The notes under the pieces were generated by a model. It was not told where the DNA came from. It worked only from the letters and a program-made list of their open reading frames with translations, and did no database searches. Positions 36,869 to 47,460 of a stretch of DNA of 64,000 nt are shown in pieces (position 1 is the first letter of the stretch; every line of letters begins with the position of its first letter). The position numbers and the translations under genes were made by a program. The stretch spans positions 1 to 64,000 of the forward strand of contig DYGY01000004.1 of the NCBI GenBank assembly GCA_020724425.1, written 5' to 3'. Origin of the DNA: Thermaerobacter marianensis. GTDB taxonomy: Bacteria > Bacillota > Sulfobacillia > DVGY01.

Positions 36869-37675
36869 ATGGTAATGATAGACAGGCAAGATGACTCGGT
36901 AGTTAGGGTTAGGTCTGTTTTTCAAGAGTTGTTTAGGTTTGATCCTACGGGTATGAGCTGGTTAAAAGGCTTAGTAAGCTTAGCAGTTCCTTTTGGTAAA
37001 AGAGTTCCAGAGGATTTAGGGATAATTGATGAAAAGGTTTTAGCAACAAGGTTTCAGACGGTGCTTGATGCAGAAAACCTCACATACAGGAGAGTTGGAA
37101 TTGAAAGGGCTTTTGAGAGAAGGATACCTCCAGCTCAGAGCTTTCTAGAGTGGGCAGTAGATAATGTGGCTGAACTAGATGTAAATATGCTATCGCGAAA
37201 AATGTCTCCGGAAAGCAGAGAGAGGAGACGTAAGCTGTTTCAAGGTGATAAGGAGACTCTGGCTCTAGCAAAGGGGAAAGTACGAAGGCTTGGGGCAAGG
37301 AAGTGTGATAGAGAATGGTGGGCTTTTGAGGAACATGTTGTAGTTAATTGTCTGCTGGAAACAGATAAGGCAGTACTTGCTTTTGAGAGTCTAGGGAAAG
37401 GTGCTAGTAGCAGGATTACTTGGTATGCAGAACGGCACTATCTAATCAGAGTTCTTGAAGCTTTGACTCAGTATGCAGGGGAGAAATATTGTGCTTTGGT
37501 TTTGTTGGCTCAAAGTGAAGAGGAAGGAACAAAGGGGTTTAGTGAGGCTTTAGAGTCCAACAGTTTGCCTCACCTAGAGGCTGATATGAAGCAGTCTGTA
37601 TTAGATGGTTTTCTTGGTTACATTACCTTTGACAGGCTGAAGAGGGAGGGTCTATATGTGGGAGAAGGTAATTAG
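36869..37675 (+). CDS. Uncharacterised protein
   Basis: Long ORF with coding-like composition; plausible ATG start MVMIDRQDDS near 36869; the longer ORF start at 36731 overlaps the upstream gene and terminator. Confidence 0.6.
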   Translation: MVMIDRQDDSVVRVRSVFQELFRFDPTGMSWLKGLVSLAVPFGKRVPEDLGIIDEKVLATRFQTVLDAENLTYRRVGIERAFERRIPPAQSFLEWAVDNVAELDVNMLSRKMSPESRERRRKLFQGDKETLALAKGKVRRLGARKCDREWWAFEEHVVVNCLLETDKAVLAFESLGKGASSRITWYAERHYLIRVLEALTQYAGEKYCALVLLAQSEEEGTKGFSEALESNSLPHLEADMKQSVLDGFLGYITFDRLKREGLYVGEGN

Positions 37676-38006
37676 AGTTCTTGAAGCTGAAGATGTGTAT
37701 GAGTCAGTGGTTCTGCCAGAGAAGTTTGGGTTGGTTCCCTATGGAGAGTTTGGGTATCAGGAATCTCTGGTAGTGATTGTTGATGGTGAAAGATCTATCC
37801 ATCTAGTGTTGGCTGAGGCCTTAATTAGAGCTGGTAACTGGTGTAGAGATGTGGTTAAGGATGTACTTATCTATGTTGATTGCGATAGGGAAGTTTGGCT
37901 CAAATATTGGAAGGTCTTTGAACCCTCATTTTCGGTGTTGATGGCTGATACTGGTGTTAACATAGAGATTGTGGCAGCTTCAGAGCTGGCTAAAGTTGCA
38001 GGCTGA
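37656..38006 (+). CDS. Uncharacterised protein
   Basis: 116 aa ORF overlapping the preceding ORF by 20 nt (translational coupling). Confidence 0.6.
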   Translation: MWEKVIRVLEAEDVYESVVLPEKFGLVPYGEFGYQESLVVIVDGERSIHLVLAEALIRAGNWCRDVVKDVLIYVDCDREVWLKYWKVFEPSFSVLMADTGVNIEIVAASELAKVAG

Positions 38007-38012
38007 TGAGAG

Positions 38013-38034
38013 GGCTCTCCGTATCGGGAGAGCC
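38013..38034 (+). terminator. Terminator-like hairpin
   Basis: GGCTCTCC-gtatc-GGGAGAGCC; weak T content downstream. Confidence 0.4.
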
Positions 38035-38106
38035 TCAGTTATTTGAAGATTATCCCCCAATTGAAGGAGAAGTGTTCTTGTTAGAGAATTCAGGGATATT
38101 GACTTA

Positions 38107-38904
38107 ATGGGGGATATGATTATGCACTATTTATCGCTGGCCAGTTCTAGTACATATGGCAATTCTTTTTTGGTTGTAGCAGAGTCAGGGGACATGGTAA
38201 TGATTGATGTGGGATTGGGATTAAAGAGGACCCTTGAAGGTATCAATAGAGTGGGTTTAGATGTGAAGAGACTTAAAGGTATCTTTGTTACTCACGAACA
38301 TGGGGATCATACCAGGGCATTAATGTTGAAGAAGTCTCTAGCTGAAAGATTAGGGGTGCCTCTTTATGCTCCAAGGGCTCTATGGAGAATATGGGGTGGG
38401 GACTTTGGTGAAAGGCATAGAAGTCTTGGTTTAAGACAGTATATTGAACCGGGTAGTATTGTTAGTTTGGGGGATATCTCTGTAGATGTGGTAGAGAAAC
38501 CACATGACAGTGTGGTCTCTCAGGGATATATTGTATCTGAAGGAGAAAAGCAGTTGGCTGTATTGACTGACCTTGGGTATGTTTCTGATGTTCTAGTTGA
38601 AAGACTACAGAGTGTGCAGCATTTGATTCTTGAAAGTAATCATGATGTGGATATGCAGCTTAGGTCAGAAAGACCATACTTCCTTATTCAAAGAGTTTTA
38701 GGGGATTATGGGCATTTATCTAATGAACAGGCAGGGGAGCTTTTGGCAAGGCTGTCAGGGTTGGAATCGGTTTTGTTAGCTCATTTGAGTATGGATTGTA
38801 ACAGTCCTAGACTAGCTAGGAGTTCTGGATTGAAGTGGTTAGAACATCGGGATGTGGTTTTGGAAGTTGCTCCAGCGGATCATCCCTCTGTGTTGATGGG
38901 ATAG
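38107..38904 (+). CDS. MBL-fold metallohydrolase (YycJ/WalJ-like)
   Basis: SSSTYGNSFLV, VTHEHGDHTRAL, HDSVVSQGYIV, LLAHLSMDCNSPRLA. Confidence 0.88.
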   Translation: MGDMIMHYLSLASSSTYGNSFLVVAESGDMVMIDVGLGLKRTLEGINRVGLDVKRLKGIFVTHEHGDHTRALMLKKSLAERLGVPLYAPRALWRIWGGDFGERHRSLGLRQYIEPGSIVSLGDISVDVVEKPHDSVVSQGYIVSEGEKQLAVLTDLGYVSDVLVERLQSVQHLILESNHDVDMQLRSERPYFLIQRVLGDYGHLSNEQAGELLARLSGLESVLLAHLSMDCNSPRLARSSGLKWLEHRDVVLEVAPADHPSVLMG

Positions 38905-38913
38905 GATAGAGAG

Positions 38914-38945
38914 GACCGGCGATTGGTGTCGGTCTTTTGTTTTTT
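38914..38945 (+). terminator. Intrinsic terminator
   Basis: GACCG...CGGTC followed by TTTTGTTTTTT. Confidence 0.65.
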
Positions 38946-38964
38946 GGGAAAAGGGGGTTATGTG

Positions 38965-39291
38965 AATGGTTTACAATGCAAGTCGGCTTGCTGGAGTTGT
39001 CTGTTATCTCTCGGGGTTAGTTTTGCTGGTGAAATCGATTCTGGTTATTTTTTTGTATTTCCGTAGCTTCCGATTGTTTTTACTGTCTAGTTAACTGTAA
39101 CCAATCCATGTTACTCATTTAGGCTATGGTTTGTGGGATTTCAATGATGTAGTTTTTGTGGACCTCACTGATGTTGTTGATGGAGATATTGTCAGGGTTT
39201 ATGGTGAGATCACTGGAGAGTTCTCTTATACCTCTGTTGCAGGATGGGAGATAACTATTCCCTCTATGAGGGCAGAATGGGTAGAGAGGTA
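38965..39291 (+). pseudogene. Remnant of a small membrane-anchored protein with OB-fold-like C-terminus
   Basis: ATG at 38965 gives MVYNASRLAGVVCYLSGLVLLVKSILVIFLYFRSFRLFLLSS*; 39101-39291 gives ...YGLWDFNDVVFVDLTDVVDGDIVRVYGEITGEFSYTSVAGWEITIPSMRAEWVER* without a start codon. Confidence 0.5.
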
Positions 39292-39593
39292 GGGGCCGGT
39301 AAGGATCTTCTCTGTTTTTGGTAGGTGGGCTGTTCTGTAAGTAACAGGAAAAAATATTTATCCTTACGCAAAGACTTAGGTATCAAAATATGTCAATCTT
39401 AGGTTAGTTTAATTTATCAAAAGGGGGTATGGATGGAAGTAGTTGTGTCGGAAAGCGTTGTAGCATGGAGAAAATAGTGAAAATCTTCACGTTCGTGGGT
39501 ATGTTGTCGTAGGTCTCGATTGTTATTATGGTCTAATTTTTTCTTAACGGTCTTAAAAAGGTAGTTATTTAGACATGAGAGGGGACTTTACCT

Positions 39594-40424
39594 ATGATTG
39601 AAGAAAGAACTCAACAAGGTGCTTGGATTGCTTTATTTGGTGCTTTATTTGGAATTATTGGTTTCCTTATTCTTTTTGTAAGTGAATGGCACACCATGTG
39701 GTATGCTAAGGCTAGTATGGATAGGCCTGATGAGAGCTTTATTGTTACTTACATCATTCCAACTTTGAATGATATAGGCCTTATTGGTTCAGTGGTTTTA
39801 GCTGTTGCAGCCTTTGGCTTTTTTAAGAAGCAATCATGGGCCTGGGGTGTAGCGATGCTTGGTCTAGTGTTGATGATCCAGGGTAGTTTCTTCCCTATGA
39901 TTCCTGCCGCTAGTGCCGGTGTGGCACCCTGGTATGGTATCCTTTATGTACCAATTATGGTTCTATATTTTGTCATGGCTATGTATGTTAGGAATCTGAG
40001 TGGTAAATTGGTTGGTTTGAGTCTTCTAGGTGGTATGGCTTATGTCTTGACTTTCATGAATGGTATTGCTGCAACTAATCGTATCTGGATGTCAATTCAG
40101 GATTATGGTTTGGGTAATCCTGTTTATGTGGTTGCAGAAAGGCTAAACTGGTATGCCGCTATTGCCTGGGGCGTATTTGTAGTTGCTTTGTTCTTGCAGC
40201 AGAAGTGGGCAGTACCTGTTGGTATTGGTGCCGGTATTATGGGCATTATTGGTGGAACTCCAGTAGCGTATTTGAGTATGGTTGATCAAGGTGGTTTCTC
40301 CATGTTTATTCCTGGTCCGGCTTTGAGTGCAGCTTTGCTTATCTACCTATTGTTACCTTCAGGTCAGGAGTTTGTCTATAACTGGGCTGAGAGCAAGTAT
40401 GAGGGTAAGTCGGTAGGGATGTAG
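39594..40424 (+). CDS. Multi-TM membrane protein of unknown function
   Basis: 276 aa with several hydrophobic helices. Confidence 0.7.
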   Translation: MIEERTQQGAWIALFGALFGIIGFLILFVSEWHTMWYAKASMDRPDESFIVTYIIPTLNDIGLIGSVVLAVAAFGFFKKQSWAWGVAMLGLVLMIQGSFFPMIPAASAGVAPWYGILYVPIMVLYFVMAMYVRNLSGKLVGLSLLGGMAYVLTFMNGIAATNRIWMSIQDYGLGNPVYVVAERLNWYAAIAWGVFVVALFLQQKWAVPVGIGAGIMGIIGGTPVAYLSMVDQGGFSMFIPGPALSAALLIYLLLPSGQEFVYNWAESKYEGKSVGM

Positions 40425-40441
40425 TTTAGAAAAGAATTTGG

Positions 40442-40471
40442 AAGGAGACTCCGTTGTGGAGTCTCCTTTTT
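40442..40471 (+). terminator. Intrinsic terminator
   Basis: AAGGAGACTCC-gttgt-GGAGTCTCCTTTTT. Confidence 0.8.
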
Positions 40472-41642
40472 ACATGCCTGGGATACGGGGTATTTTCTTG
40501 AGCTTTGAGAGTCTGTAGTATTGGCGCCAGCCTCTTTTGAGCCAACCACCGATGACCGGGAGTGGTACCAATCTCTCTTTGTGATCATCTCTGTAGATAT
40601 AGGCGGCTCCGTTGCCGGTATCCATAATACAGAGGATATTTAAGTGTTCTTTGTAGCCGTGGCGTTTGGGAGAACCCTGAATGGATGCTTTGATGTTCTG
40701 GGCTGTAACTCTTGCCATTACTTCAGCAACATGACCTTGTTTTGATCGCCATTGCGGTCCTTCGAGGTTTGCTATATCGCCAATGGCATAGACGTTATCA
40801 AGGCCTTTTACCTGACAGTGTTCATCTATTTTAATAAAGCCTGCTTCTGTAAGGGGGAGATCAGAGTTTCTAAGTTCTTCTTTTACTGTGCCAGCAGAGA
40901 TGAACATAGTTAGATCACTATCAAGTTTGGTTTCATCTTCAAAGATGATGCCATCTTGGCTAAATTCTTTAATCTTTTTGCCAAAGTGAGTATTTATGTT
41001 GGTTCTTTTAAAGAACTGATTCATGGTAACCAAAGCATTTTCACCCATTCTGGCACCGGGGTTAGTCATGGGTGCAAAAAAGGTGAGTTCAAAGTTGTCT
41101 CTTAATCCTTTCCTGCGCAGGTAGTGATCAATGTTGAATATTACTTCGTAGGCTGGTCCTCCACGGGTTGCGGAAGGATCCTTGGGATTGCCACCAAAAC
41201 CAATAGCTATCTTTCCTTCACCCTGGGATATTAGGGTATCGAGCTTTTCTCTAAGTTTTAGAGAGTCTTCTGGTTTGCCACAGATGGATAGGGTGTTTTC
41301 AATTCCAGGATGTTTTATCTTATCTGCTCCTAGAGAAACTACTAGGTATTCATAGGAGATGGTCTGGTTTTCTAAGACCACTGAGTTTGTGTTTGTCTTA
41401 ATTTCTTTTACCCTATCAATAATGAGGTTGAAGTTATGTTTCTTTGCTAGTTCTTCTAAAGGAATTATTACATCTTCAAATTCAATTTGTCTTGTTGGTA
41501 TCCAAATGGATACTGGCCAGATATAAAGGTATTCTCGGTCTGATACCAGGGTGACATCGAGTCCCTCTTTACGCAAGGCAATAGCTGCTTCAATGCCCCC
41601 GATACCACCACCTAAGACTGTTACATTCTTCATGTAGTTCAC
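40470..41642 (-). CDS. FAD-dependent pyridine nucleotide-disulfide oxidoreductase (sulfide:quinone oxidoreductase-like)
   Basis: VTVLGGGIGGIEAAIALRKEGLDVTLVSD, DNVYAIGDIANLEGPQWRSKQGHVAEVMA, SQR-like C-terminus. Confidence 0.85.
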   Translation of the reverse strand: MNYMKNVTVLGGGIGGIEAAIALRKEGLDVTLVSDREYLYIWPVSIWIPTRQIEFEDVIIPLEELAKKHNFNLIIDRVKEIKTNTNSVVLENQTISYEYLVVSLGADKIKHPGIENTLSICGKPEDSLKLREKLDTLISQGEGKIAIGFGGNPKDPSATRGGPAYEVIFNIDHYLRRKGLRDNFELTFFAPMTNPGARMGENALVTMNQFFKRTNINTHFGKKIKEFSQDGIIFEDETKLDSDLTMFISAGTVKEELRNSDLPLTEAGFIKIDEHCQVKGLDNVYAIGDIANLEGPQWRSKQGHVAEVMARVTAQNIKASIQGSPKRHGYKEHLNILCIMDTGNGAAYIYRDDHKERLVPLPVIGGWLKRGWRQYYRLSKLKKIPRIPGM

Positions 41643-41703
41643 CTCGCTTATACTTAGTATGACACAGATTGCCGGATATTAGTTGTGACCTTAGTCACAC
41701 AAA

Positions 41704-41718
41704 TGAGAATGAGAATCA
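41704..41718. promoter_or_regulatory. Fur-box-like site in the divergent sqr-like/DUF255 intergenic region
   Basis: TGAGAATGAGAATCA compared with 7-1-7 TGATAATNATTATCA, 11/14 by hand. Confidence 0.4.
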
Positions 41719-41765
41719 GGAGAGACTGATAAGTTATTGGGCATACTGACAATGGAGGTGTGAAA

Positions 41766-43751
41766 ATGAGAAATCGGTTAATTAATGAGAAGAGTCCGTA
41801 TCTTTTGCAGCATGCAACTAATCCTGTTGATTGGTATCCCTGGGGAGAAGAGGCTTTTAAGAGGGCTAAGGAGGAGGATAAGCCGGTTTTTTTGTCAATT
41901 GGGTATTCAACTTGTCACTGGTGTCATGTGATGGCTAGGGAGTCCTTTGAAGATGATGAGGTCGCTAAGGTACTAAATGAGATCTTTGTATGTATCAAGG
42001 TTGATAGGGAGGAACGTCCTGATATTGATAATGTCTATATGGCTGTCTGTCAGGCGATGACTGGTAGTGGGGGGTGGCCTTTGAGTATCTTCATGACTGC
42101 TGAGAAAAAACCCTTCTATGCTGGTACATATTTCTCAAAGGAGAATAGATATGGCAGACCCGGGATTGTTGAGTTAGCTAGAGCCATTAGTGAAGCTTGG
42201 AAGCATAACCGGCAGGAGTTAGTACAGACAGGTGAAAAAATAGTTGACCATTTGCAAAGAGGTGTTGAAGGAAAGGGCACTCTGGATAAGGCTATATTGG
42301 ATAAGGCGTATGCTATTCTTAGTCACAATTTTGATGAGGTCCATGGTGGTTTTGGTAGGAGGCCTAAGTTCCCTACCCCCCATAATCTATATTTCCTTCT
42401 GAGATACTGGAAGAGAACTGGACAAGAGCAGGCCTTGCATATGGTAGAGAAAACTTTAGAGGCCATGGGCAGAGGTGGAATCTATGATCAGTTAGGTTTT
42501 GGTTTTCACAGGTATTCAACTGATAGGAAGTGGCTCTTGCCTCATTTTGAGAAGATGCTCTATGATCAGGCCTTAATTGCTATGGCATATCTTGAGGCCT
42601 ATCAGGTTACCAAGAATGAGGAGTATGGTAAGAAGGCTAAAGAGATCTTGGCCTATGTCTTAAGAGATATGACTTCACCAGAAGGTGCCTTCTATTCTGC
42701 ATTAGATGCAGATAGTGAAGGTGAAGAGGGTAGGTTTTATGTCTGGAGTATTGATGAATTTAAGGATGCCCTCGGTGTTAAGGCAGAAGAGGCCATAGGG
42801 ATGTTTGGTTTAGAAAAAGAGGGTAACTTCCTAGAAGAAGCTAGTGGGCAAAAGACAGGAAAGAATGTCCTCTGGCAAAAGGAAGTTGTCTTAGAGGATA
42901 TCAGAGAGCAACTATTTGCGGCTAGAGAGAAAAGAATACGGCCGATGCTAGATGATAAGGTTTTGACTGATTGGAATGGTTTGATGATAGCGAGTCTCGC
43001 TCTAGGTGGAAGAATTCTTGAGGGGGGTTTCCTTAAAGCTGCAGAAAGAGCTATGGGGTTTGTCTTGGGTAAGTTATGTAAAGAGGACGGCCGGTTGTTT
43101 AAGAGGTACAGGGATGGTGAGGCTTCTTTAGTGGCTCATGTGGATGACTATGCTTTTATCATCTGGGCCCTTATTGAGCTATATGAGAGTAGCTTCAAGG
43201 TTGAGTATCTTAAAGAGGCTTTAAGGCTAAATGAGGTTCTCTTTGAGGATTTTTGGGATGATAGTATTGGTGGGTATTTCTTTACAGCTAGGGATAGTGA
43301 GGAGTTGTTTGTTAGGAATAAGGAGATCTATGATGGAGCTATACCTTCTGGGAATTCGGTGGCTTTGCTGAACAACTTACGGTTAGCTAGGCTGACTGGT
43401 AATCTAGAGTTAGAGAAGAGAGCAGAGGATATTATGCAGGCTTTTGCTGGGGAAGTTAAGAGACATCCCTCTGCCTATACAATGTTTCTTTGTGGTCTTG
43501 ACTTCTATTTTGGTCCCGGGTATGAGGTAGTGTTAACTGCTGGGGACGGTCTAGAAGAACTACTAGGAATCCTAAGAGAGGAGTTTTCACCTAATACGGT
43601 AGTCCTGTTAGAAGAGGAAGGGCTAGAGGAATTAGTGCCCTTTGTGGCTGATTATCGGGGTGGGGATAGGGCTAGAGCATATGTGTGTACCGATTATGCT
43701 TGTAAGGCTCCGGTAACGGAAGGACAGGCTTTAAGAGACATGCTTGTTTAA
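41766..43751 (+). CDS. DUF255 thioredoxin-domain protein (YyaL/SSP411 family)
   Basis: [50 protein letters not shown], six-hairpin glycosidase-like C-terminus. Confidence 0.93.
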   Translation: MRNRLINEKSPYLLQHATNPVDWYPWGEEAFKRAKEEDKPVFLSIGYSTCHWCHVMARESFEDDEVAKVLNEIFVCIKVDREERPDIDNVYMAVCQAMTGSGGWPLSIFMTAEKKPFYAGTYFSKENRYGRPGIVELARAISEAWKHNRQELVQTGEKIVDHLQRGVEGKGTLDKAILDKAYAILSHNFDEVHGGFGRRPKFPTPHNLYFLLRYWKRTGQEQALHMVEKTLEAMGRGGIYDQLGFGFHRYSTDRKWLLPHFEKMLYDQALIAMAYLEAYQVTKNEEYGKKAKEILAYVLRDMTSPEGAFYSALDADSEGEEGRFYVWSIDEFKDALGVKAEEAIGMFGLEKEGNFLEEASGQKTGKNVLWQKEVVLEDIREQLFAAREKRIRPMLDDKVLTDWNGLMIASLALGGRILEGGFLKAAERAMGFVLGKLCKEDGRLFKRYRDGEASLVAHVDDYAFIIWALIELYESSFKVEYLKEALRLNEVLFEDFWDDSIGGYFFTARDSEELFVRNKEIYDGAIPSGNSVALLNNLRLARLTGNLELEKRAEDIMQAFAGEVKRHPSAYTMFLCGLDFYFGPGYEVVLTAGDGLEELLGILREEFSPNTVVLLEEEGLEELVPFVADYRGGDRARAYVCTDYACKAPVTEGQALRDMLV

Positions 43752-43767
43752 GGGAGATATGATTGAA

Positions 43768-43798
43768 GGCACGGCAAGGACCGTGTCTTTTTCTTTTT
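43768..43798 (+). terminator. Intrinsic terminator
   Basis: GGCACGG-caagga-CCGTGTC followed by TTTTTCTTTTT. Confidence 0.75.
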
Positions 43799-43818
43799 CC
43801 AGTAATAATTACCAGTAG

Positions 43819-43845
43819 TAAATGTTTTTCGACATTTTTCGATAT
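43819..43845 (+). promoter_or_regulatory. Sigma-D/sigma28-type promoter upstream of MCP-cheW
   Basis: TAAA (43819-43822), N15, TTCGATAT (43838-43845), compared with TAAA-N15-GCCGATAT. Confidence 0.65.
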
Positions 43846-43894
43846 AAGTAGTAGGGGTTAGCATATACGCTCAGGCAAAGGAGAGTGATGGACA

Positions 43895-46123
43895 GTGTTG
43901 AAGAAACTAGATGTTGGAACGATGATTAAGGGGATTTTCACCAGGGATGCAGTTAAGGGTGTCAGAGGCAAGATGTTGATTCTTTTTCTGGTATTGTCCT
44001 TAGTCCCTGTCGGGGTACTGACTTGGAAGGCTGTTGATGTGGGAAAACAGGCTGTAAGGCAATCGGAGTCAGCTCGTATTATGGATCTTTCAGTAAGGAA
44101 AATGGAGAGGGGTTCTCTCTGGTTTACCAATCACTTTGCCAGACAGAGAAGCATTGCTAACAGGATAGAGGGAGATATTTCTGGGGGACTAACAGTTTCT
44201 GAGGCATTACAGATAAACTTAAGGGATAATACGTTTGAGGGAGCTAATGGCATAGCTCTATTTGATTCTAATGGCAGATTAAGGGGTTCAGTGGGTTTCT
44301 TAGAGGCTTTTTCTGAGTGGGATCCTATAAAGGGAGATTCGGCCTATGCAGAAGCATTGAAGGGAAAAGAAGGTCTATCTAGAGTTTTTTATCCAGGTAC
44401 TTCTGGAAAGGTTGATAGGCCACTGGTGTTAGTCTATACTCCAACCAATTATGCTGGTAGGGTTACTGGTGTTCTTGTTACATCTTTAAACTTAGATGTG
44501 TTGGCTCAATTTGTGGGAGCTCATCAGAGTGATGAATTTGAGAAGATGTATATCTTGGATGCTTATGGGGATATGATTGTAGCTTCTTATCATTATGAGG
44601 ATGCCTGGTTAGCCGGTGAACAGGTTACTTTTGACAATGCAGTGTTTAGGCCCGGGGAGGGTCAGTTTGCTAAGACTAGCGTTGCTAGGTATGGTGATCT
44701 CAAAGATGTGGATGTTCTAGGAGCTCATGTTGAAGGCAACTATGGTCTTGTTTCTGTAGTGGAAATGGAGATAGCTGAGATTGAAAAGAGTTTTGCTGAA
44801 CTAGATCAAATTGTTAATGTTGGTTTAGCTTCTGTAAGTCTTATTGTAGTGGTTATTGCCTTTTTGTTTTCATATGGTTTGACAAAACCTATCAGTGGGG
44901 TAAGTCTTCAGCTTGAAGCAATATCTGGGGGTGGTGCTGATTTAACTCACCGGTTACCTGATAGGGGTAGGGATGAGATAGCTAGGTTATCTAAAGCGTT
45001 TAATGCCTTGATGGAGTCATTAGGGAATCTGGTAACCGATATAGCCAGAGGCGCAGAACATACTGATGATGCAACTAAGGAGATAGCTAGAGCGACTGAA
45101 GATATGGGAGAAGTGAGTAATCAAATAGCTACAGCTATAGATCAGGTTGCTAGAGGTGCAGGTGAGCAGACTGAGGGTATTCAAGAGGTATCTGTTAAAG
45201 TAGAGCAATTAGCTCAGGCCATTAATGAGATTGCCATTAGAGCAAGAGAACAGGTTAAACAGGTTAAGGTTTCTCAGGAGACCATAGCTAATAGTGTTGC
45301 CCATGGAGAAGAGTTAGAGGGTGCTGTAAAGACTCTCGCTGATAAGTCAGAGGGTGCTTTAGAAACAGCAGATAGTGGTATTGCAGCTGTTGGTTCAGTT
45401 ATTAGTGGTATGCAGAAGATTAATGACACAGTAGGTGCAGCTGGTGCTAAGGTACAGCATTTTAATTCTCTTTCTGAAGAGATAGAGATGATTATTGAAG
45501 TTATCTCTGATATTGCTGAACAGACCAACTTGCTGGCTCTGAATGCTGCTATTGAGGCTGCCAGAGCTGGTGAACATGGAAGAGGGTTTGCGGTAGTTGC
45601 TGACGAAATCAGGAAGTTAGCAGAACGCTCTTCAAAATCTACTAGGGATATTGATACTTTAATCCAGAGGATTAAAGATGGTACGGTTGAGGCTGTTGGG
45701 GCTATGAATGAAGGTCTAAAGGAGGTCTCTGCGGGCAAGGAGCTAGCTGATCAGGCTGGAGAGGTATTAAAGCTTCTACAAGTGGTTGTTAGAGAGACCA
45801 ATGACTATGCTCACAACATGGATGAGCTTGTTAGCAAGACCCAGAAAGCTATGCTTGATGTATCCAAAGACATGGAAAAGCTTGAAGTGCTGGCTAATGA
45901 GAATGATAGTGCCAGTTCGATGATGACAGGTCTAACCGAAGAGGTTGTCTCAGCCACTACTCAAATTGCTGCTATCAGTGAAGAGAATGCTGCAAGTTCT
46001 GAAGAGGTTTCTGCTTCGGTTGAGGAGTTAACTGCCAGTGCTGAAGAGGTTGCTGCATCTGCCAAGCAACTAGCGGATGCATCTGCTGAGTTAAAGAGAC
46101 TGGTAAGTTCCTTTGAAGTCTAG
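43895..46123 (+). CDS. Methyl-accepting chemotaxis protein
   Basis: Cache-like sensor, TM, HAMP, signalling hairpin [38 protein letters not shown]. Confidence 0.96.
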   Translation: MLKKLDVGTMIKGIFTRDAVKGVRGKMLILFLVLSLVPVGVLTWKAVDVGKQAVRQSESARIMDLSVRKMERGSLWFTNHFARQRSIANRIEGDISGGLTVSEALQINLRDNTFEGANGIALFDSNGRLRGSVGFLEAFSEWDPIKGDSAYAEALKGKEGLSRVFYPGTSGKVDRPLVLVYTPTNYAGRVTGVLVTSLNLDVLAQFVGAHQSDEFEKMYILDAYGDMIVASYHYEDAWLAGEQVTFDNAVFRPGEGQFAKTSVARYGDLKDVDVLGAHVEGNYGLVSVVEMEIAEIEKSFAELDQIVNVGLASVSLIVVVIAFLFSYGLTKPISGVSLQLEAISGGGADLTHRLPDRGRDEIARLSKAFNALMESLGNLVTDIARGAEHTDDATKEIARATEDMGEVSNQIATAIDQVARGAGEQTEGIQEVSVKVEQLAQAINEIAIRAREQVKQVKVSQETIANSVAHGEELEGAVKTLADKSEGALETADSGIAAVGSVISGMQKINDTVGAAGAKVQHFNSLSEEIEMIIEVISDIAEQTNLLALNAAIEAARAGEHGRGFAVVADEIRKLAERSSKSTRDIDTLIQRIKDGTVEAVGAMNEGLKEVSAGKELADQAGEVLKLLQVVVRETNDYAHNMDELVSKTQKAMLDVSKDMEKLEVLANENDSASSMMTGLTEEVVSATTQIAAISEENAASSEEVSASVEELTASAEEVAASAKQLADASAELKRLVSSFEV

Positions 46124-46135
46124 GGGGTATGAAGA

Positions 46136-46573
46136 GTGGGTCAATATGTGGTTTTTGGTCTAGGCAAGCAGAACTATGCTTTACCAGTACGGAATGTACG
46201 GGAGATTGTTCCCGTAAAAGAGATTACCAAAGTGCCACATGCTCCTGAACATGTGGCCGGAATCGTTGATATCCGTGGCCTTGTTATCCCTGTGATTGAT
46301 TTACACAAGCGGTTTAGTTTGGCTGATTGGCAGGTTACTGATGATTCTCGGATAATGGTTGTGGAGTCTTCAGACGAAGATGTCGGTTTTCTCGTTGATA
46401 GTGTGTCTGAAGTAGTCCACATTCAGGAAGATGAGATTGGTGAACCTTCAGGTCTCCTTAAGGGGAAAGAGGGAGACTACCTGATAGGTGTGGCTAATCT
46501 AGAAGAGAAACTAATTCTTGTTCTAGATTTAGAAAAAGTTGTAGGGGAAAAGCTAAGTGAATTAGAAGTCTAG
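46136..46573 (+). CDS. cheW: Chemotaxis coupling protein CheW
   Basis: VFGLGKQNYALPVRNVREIVPV...HAPEHVAGIVDIRGLVIPVIDLHKRF. Confidence 0.95.
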   Translation: MGQYVVFGLGKQNYALPVRNVREIVPVKEITKVPHAPEHVAGIVDIRGLVIPVIDLHKRFSLADWQVTDDSRIMVVESSDEDVGFLVDSVSEVVHIQEDEIGEPSGLLKGKEGDYLIGVANLEEKLILVLDLEKVVGEKLSELEV

Positions 46574-46576
46574 GCT

Positions 46577-46608
46577 AAGAAAGGTTGTCCTCTAGGGCAA
46601 CCTTTCTT
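46577..46608 (+). terminator. Intrinsic terminator-like hairpin
   Basis: AAGAAAGGTTG...CAACCTTTCTT. Confidence 0.65.
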
Positions 46609-46865
46609 GTTAAATGGGGGGCTAGCTGTTTTTCCCTACCCCATCTAATCCATTATAGAGTCATCTTTCCACTTATAGAAGAACATAGATTGAATAACAT
46701 GGTGCCTTCTGTTTTGACCGGACAGATATGAGAGGTCAGTATATAAGAAGCAGTTAAGCTACCATAAGTTGAGCAAGTCTTGTTTGATGATTGTAACCTG
46801 TTAATCTTGACTAGCTTGCTACCTTTTTTGACACAACATGGTATACCAAAACGGTACAATGATGA

Positions 46866-47456
46866 TTAGTACAGGGGCAGGATGAGGAAGATGAGGAGAT
46901 CCCAGATGACATGAGAGATGATGTTTAGGGTTAGGTCTTGATAACGCAGGTAGAGGTAGCCCCAAAACAGCCCTGCTGTTAGAGCTGCTAGTATTAGCAT
47001 GGGATTTCCGGAAACTAGATGAATACTTGAGTACAGGATAGTTGTAAGGTATAGGGCTTTAACAGGGCTATATTTTGCTGAATAGTGATCCTGGATGAGT
47101 CTGCGCCAGAAAATCTCTTCTCCTGAGCCAATGATTAGTATCAGAAGTATGGCTAGTGTGGCAGAGATTTGATCTCCTAATGAGTATAGCTCAGTTACCT
47201 GGTCTGTCAGGAAGGGTAGATATTGGATTAGGATATTGCCAAGATAAAAGACACCATAGAGAATAGTGGCTGAAATTGAGCCGAGGGCCAGATTCCTAGT
47301 GGTTATCTTTAGGGGTATGCCTCTTAAGTATATGGTAATGCTGATGAGTATTAGCTGGGCGAGGGTCATCAAGAACCAGAAGTTTAGAGGCTGCCAGGCA
47401 AAGATAATAATCCACATGGTTAGAACTAGTATTAGAATGTGAGTCATTTGTTTCAC
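46866..47456 (-). CDS. CPBP family intramembrane metalloprotease
   Basis: SGEEIFWRRLIQ, SSIHLVSGNP, SHVIWDLLIF. Confidence 0.88.
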   Translation of the reverse strand: MKQMTHILILVLTMWIIIFAWQPLNFWFLMTLAQLILISITIYLRGIPLKITTRNLALGSISATILYGVFYLGNILIQYLPFLTDQVTELYSLGDQISATLAILLILIIGSGEEIFWRRLIQDHYSAKYSPVKALYLTTILYSSIHLVSGNPMLILAALTAGLFWGYLYLRYQDLTLNIISHVIWDLLIFLILPLY

Positions 47457-47460
47457 CTCT

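Noticed and set aside
45020-45738. Minus-strand ORFs opposite the MCP signalling domain
   Set aside because: Antisense to a highly conserved MCP hairpin region.
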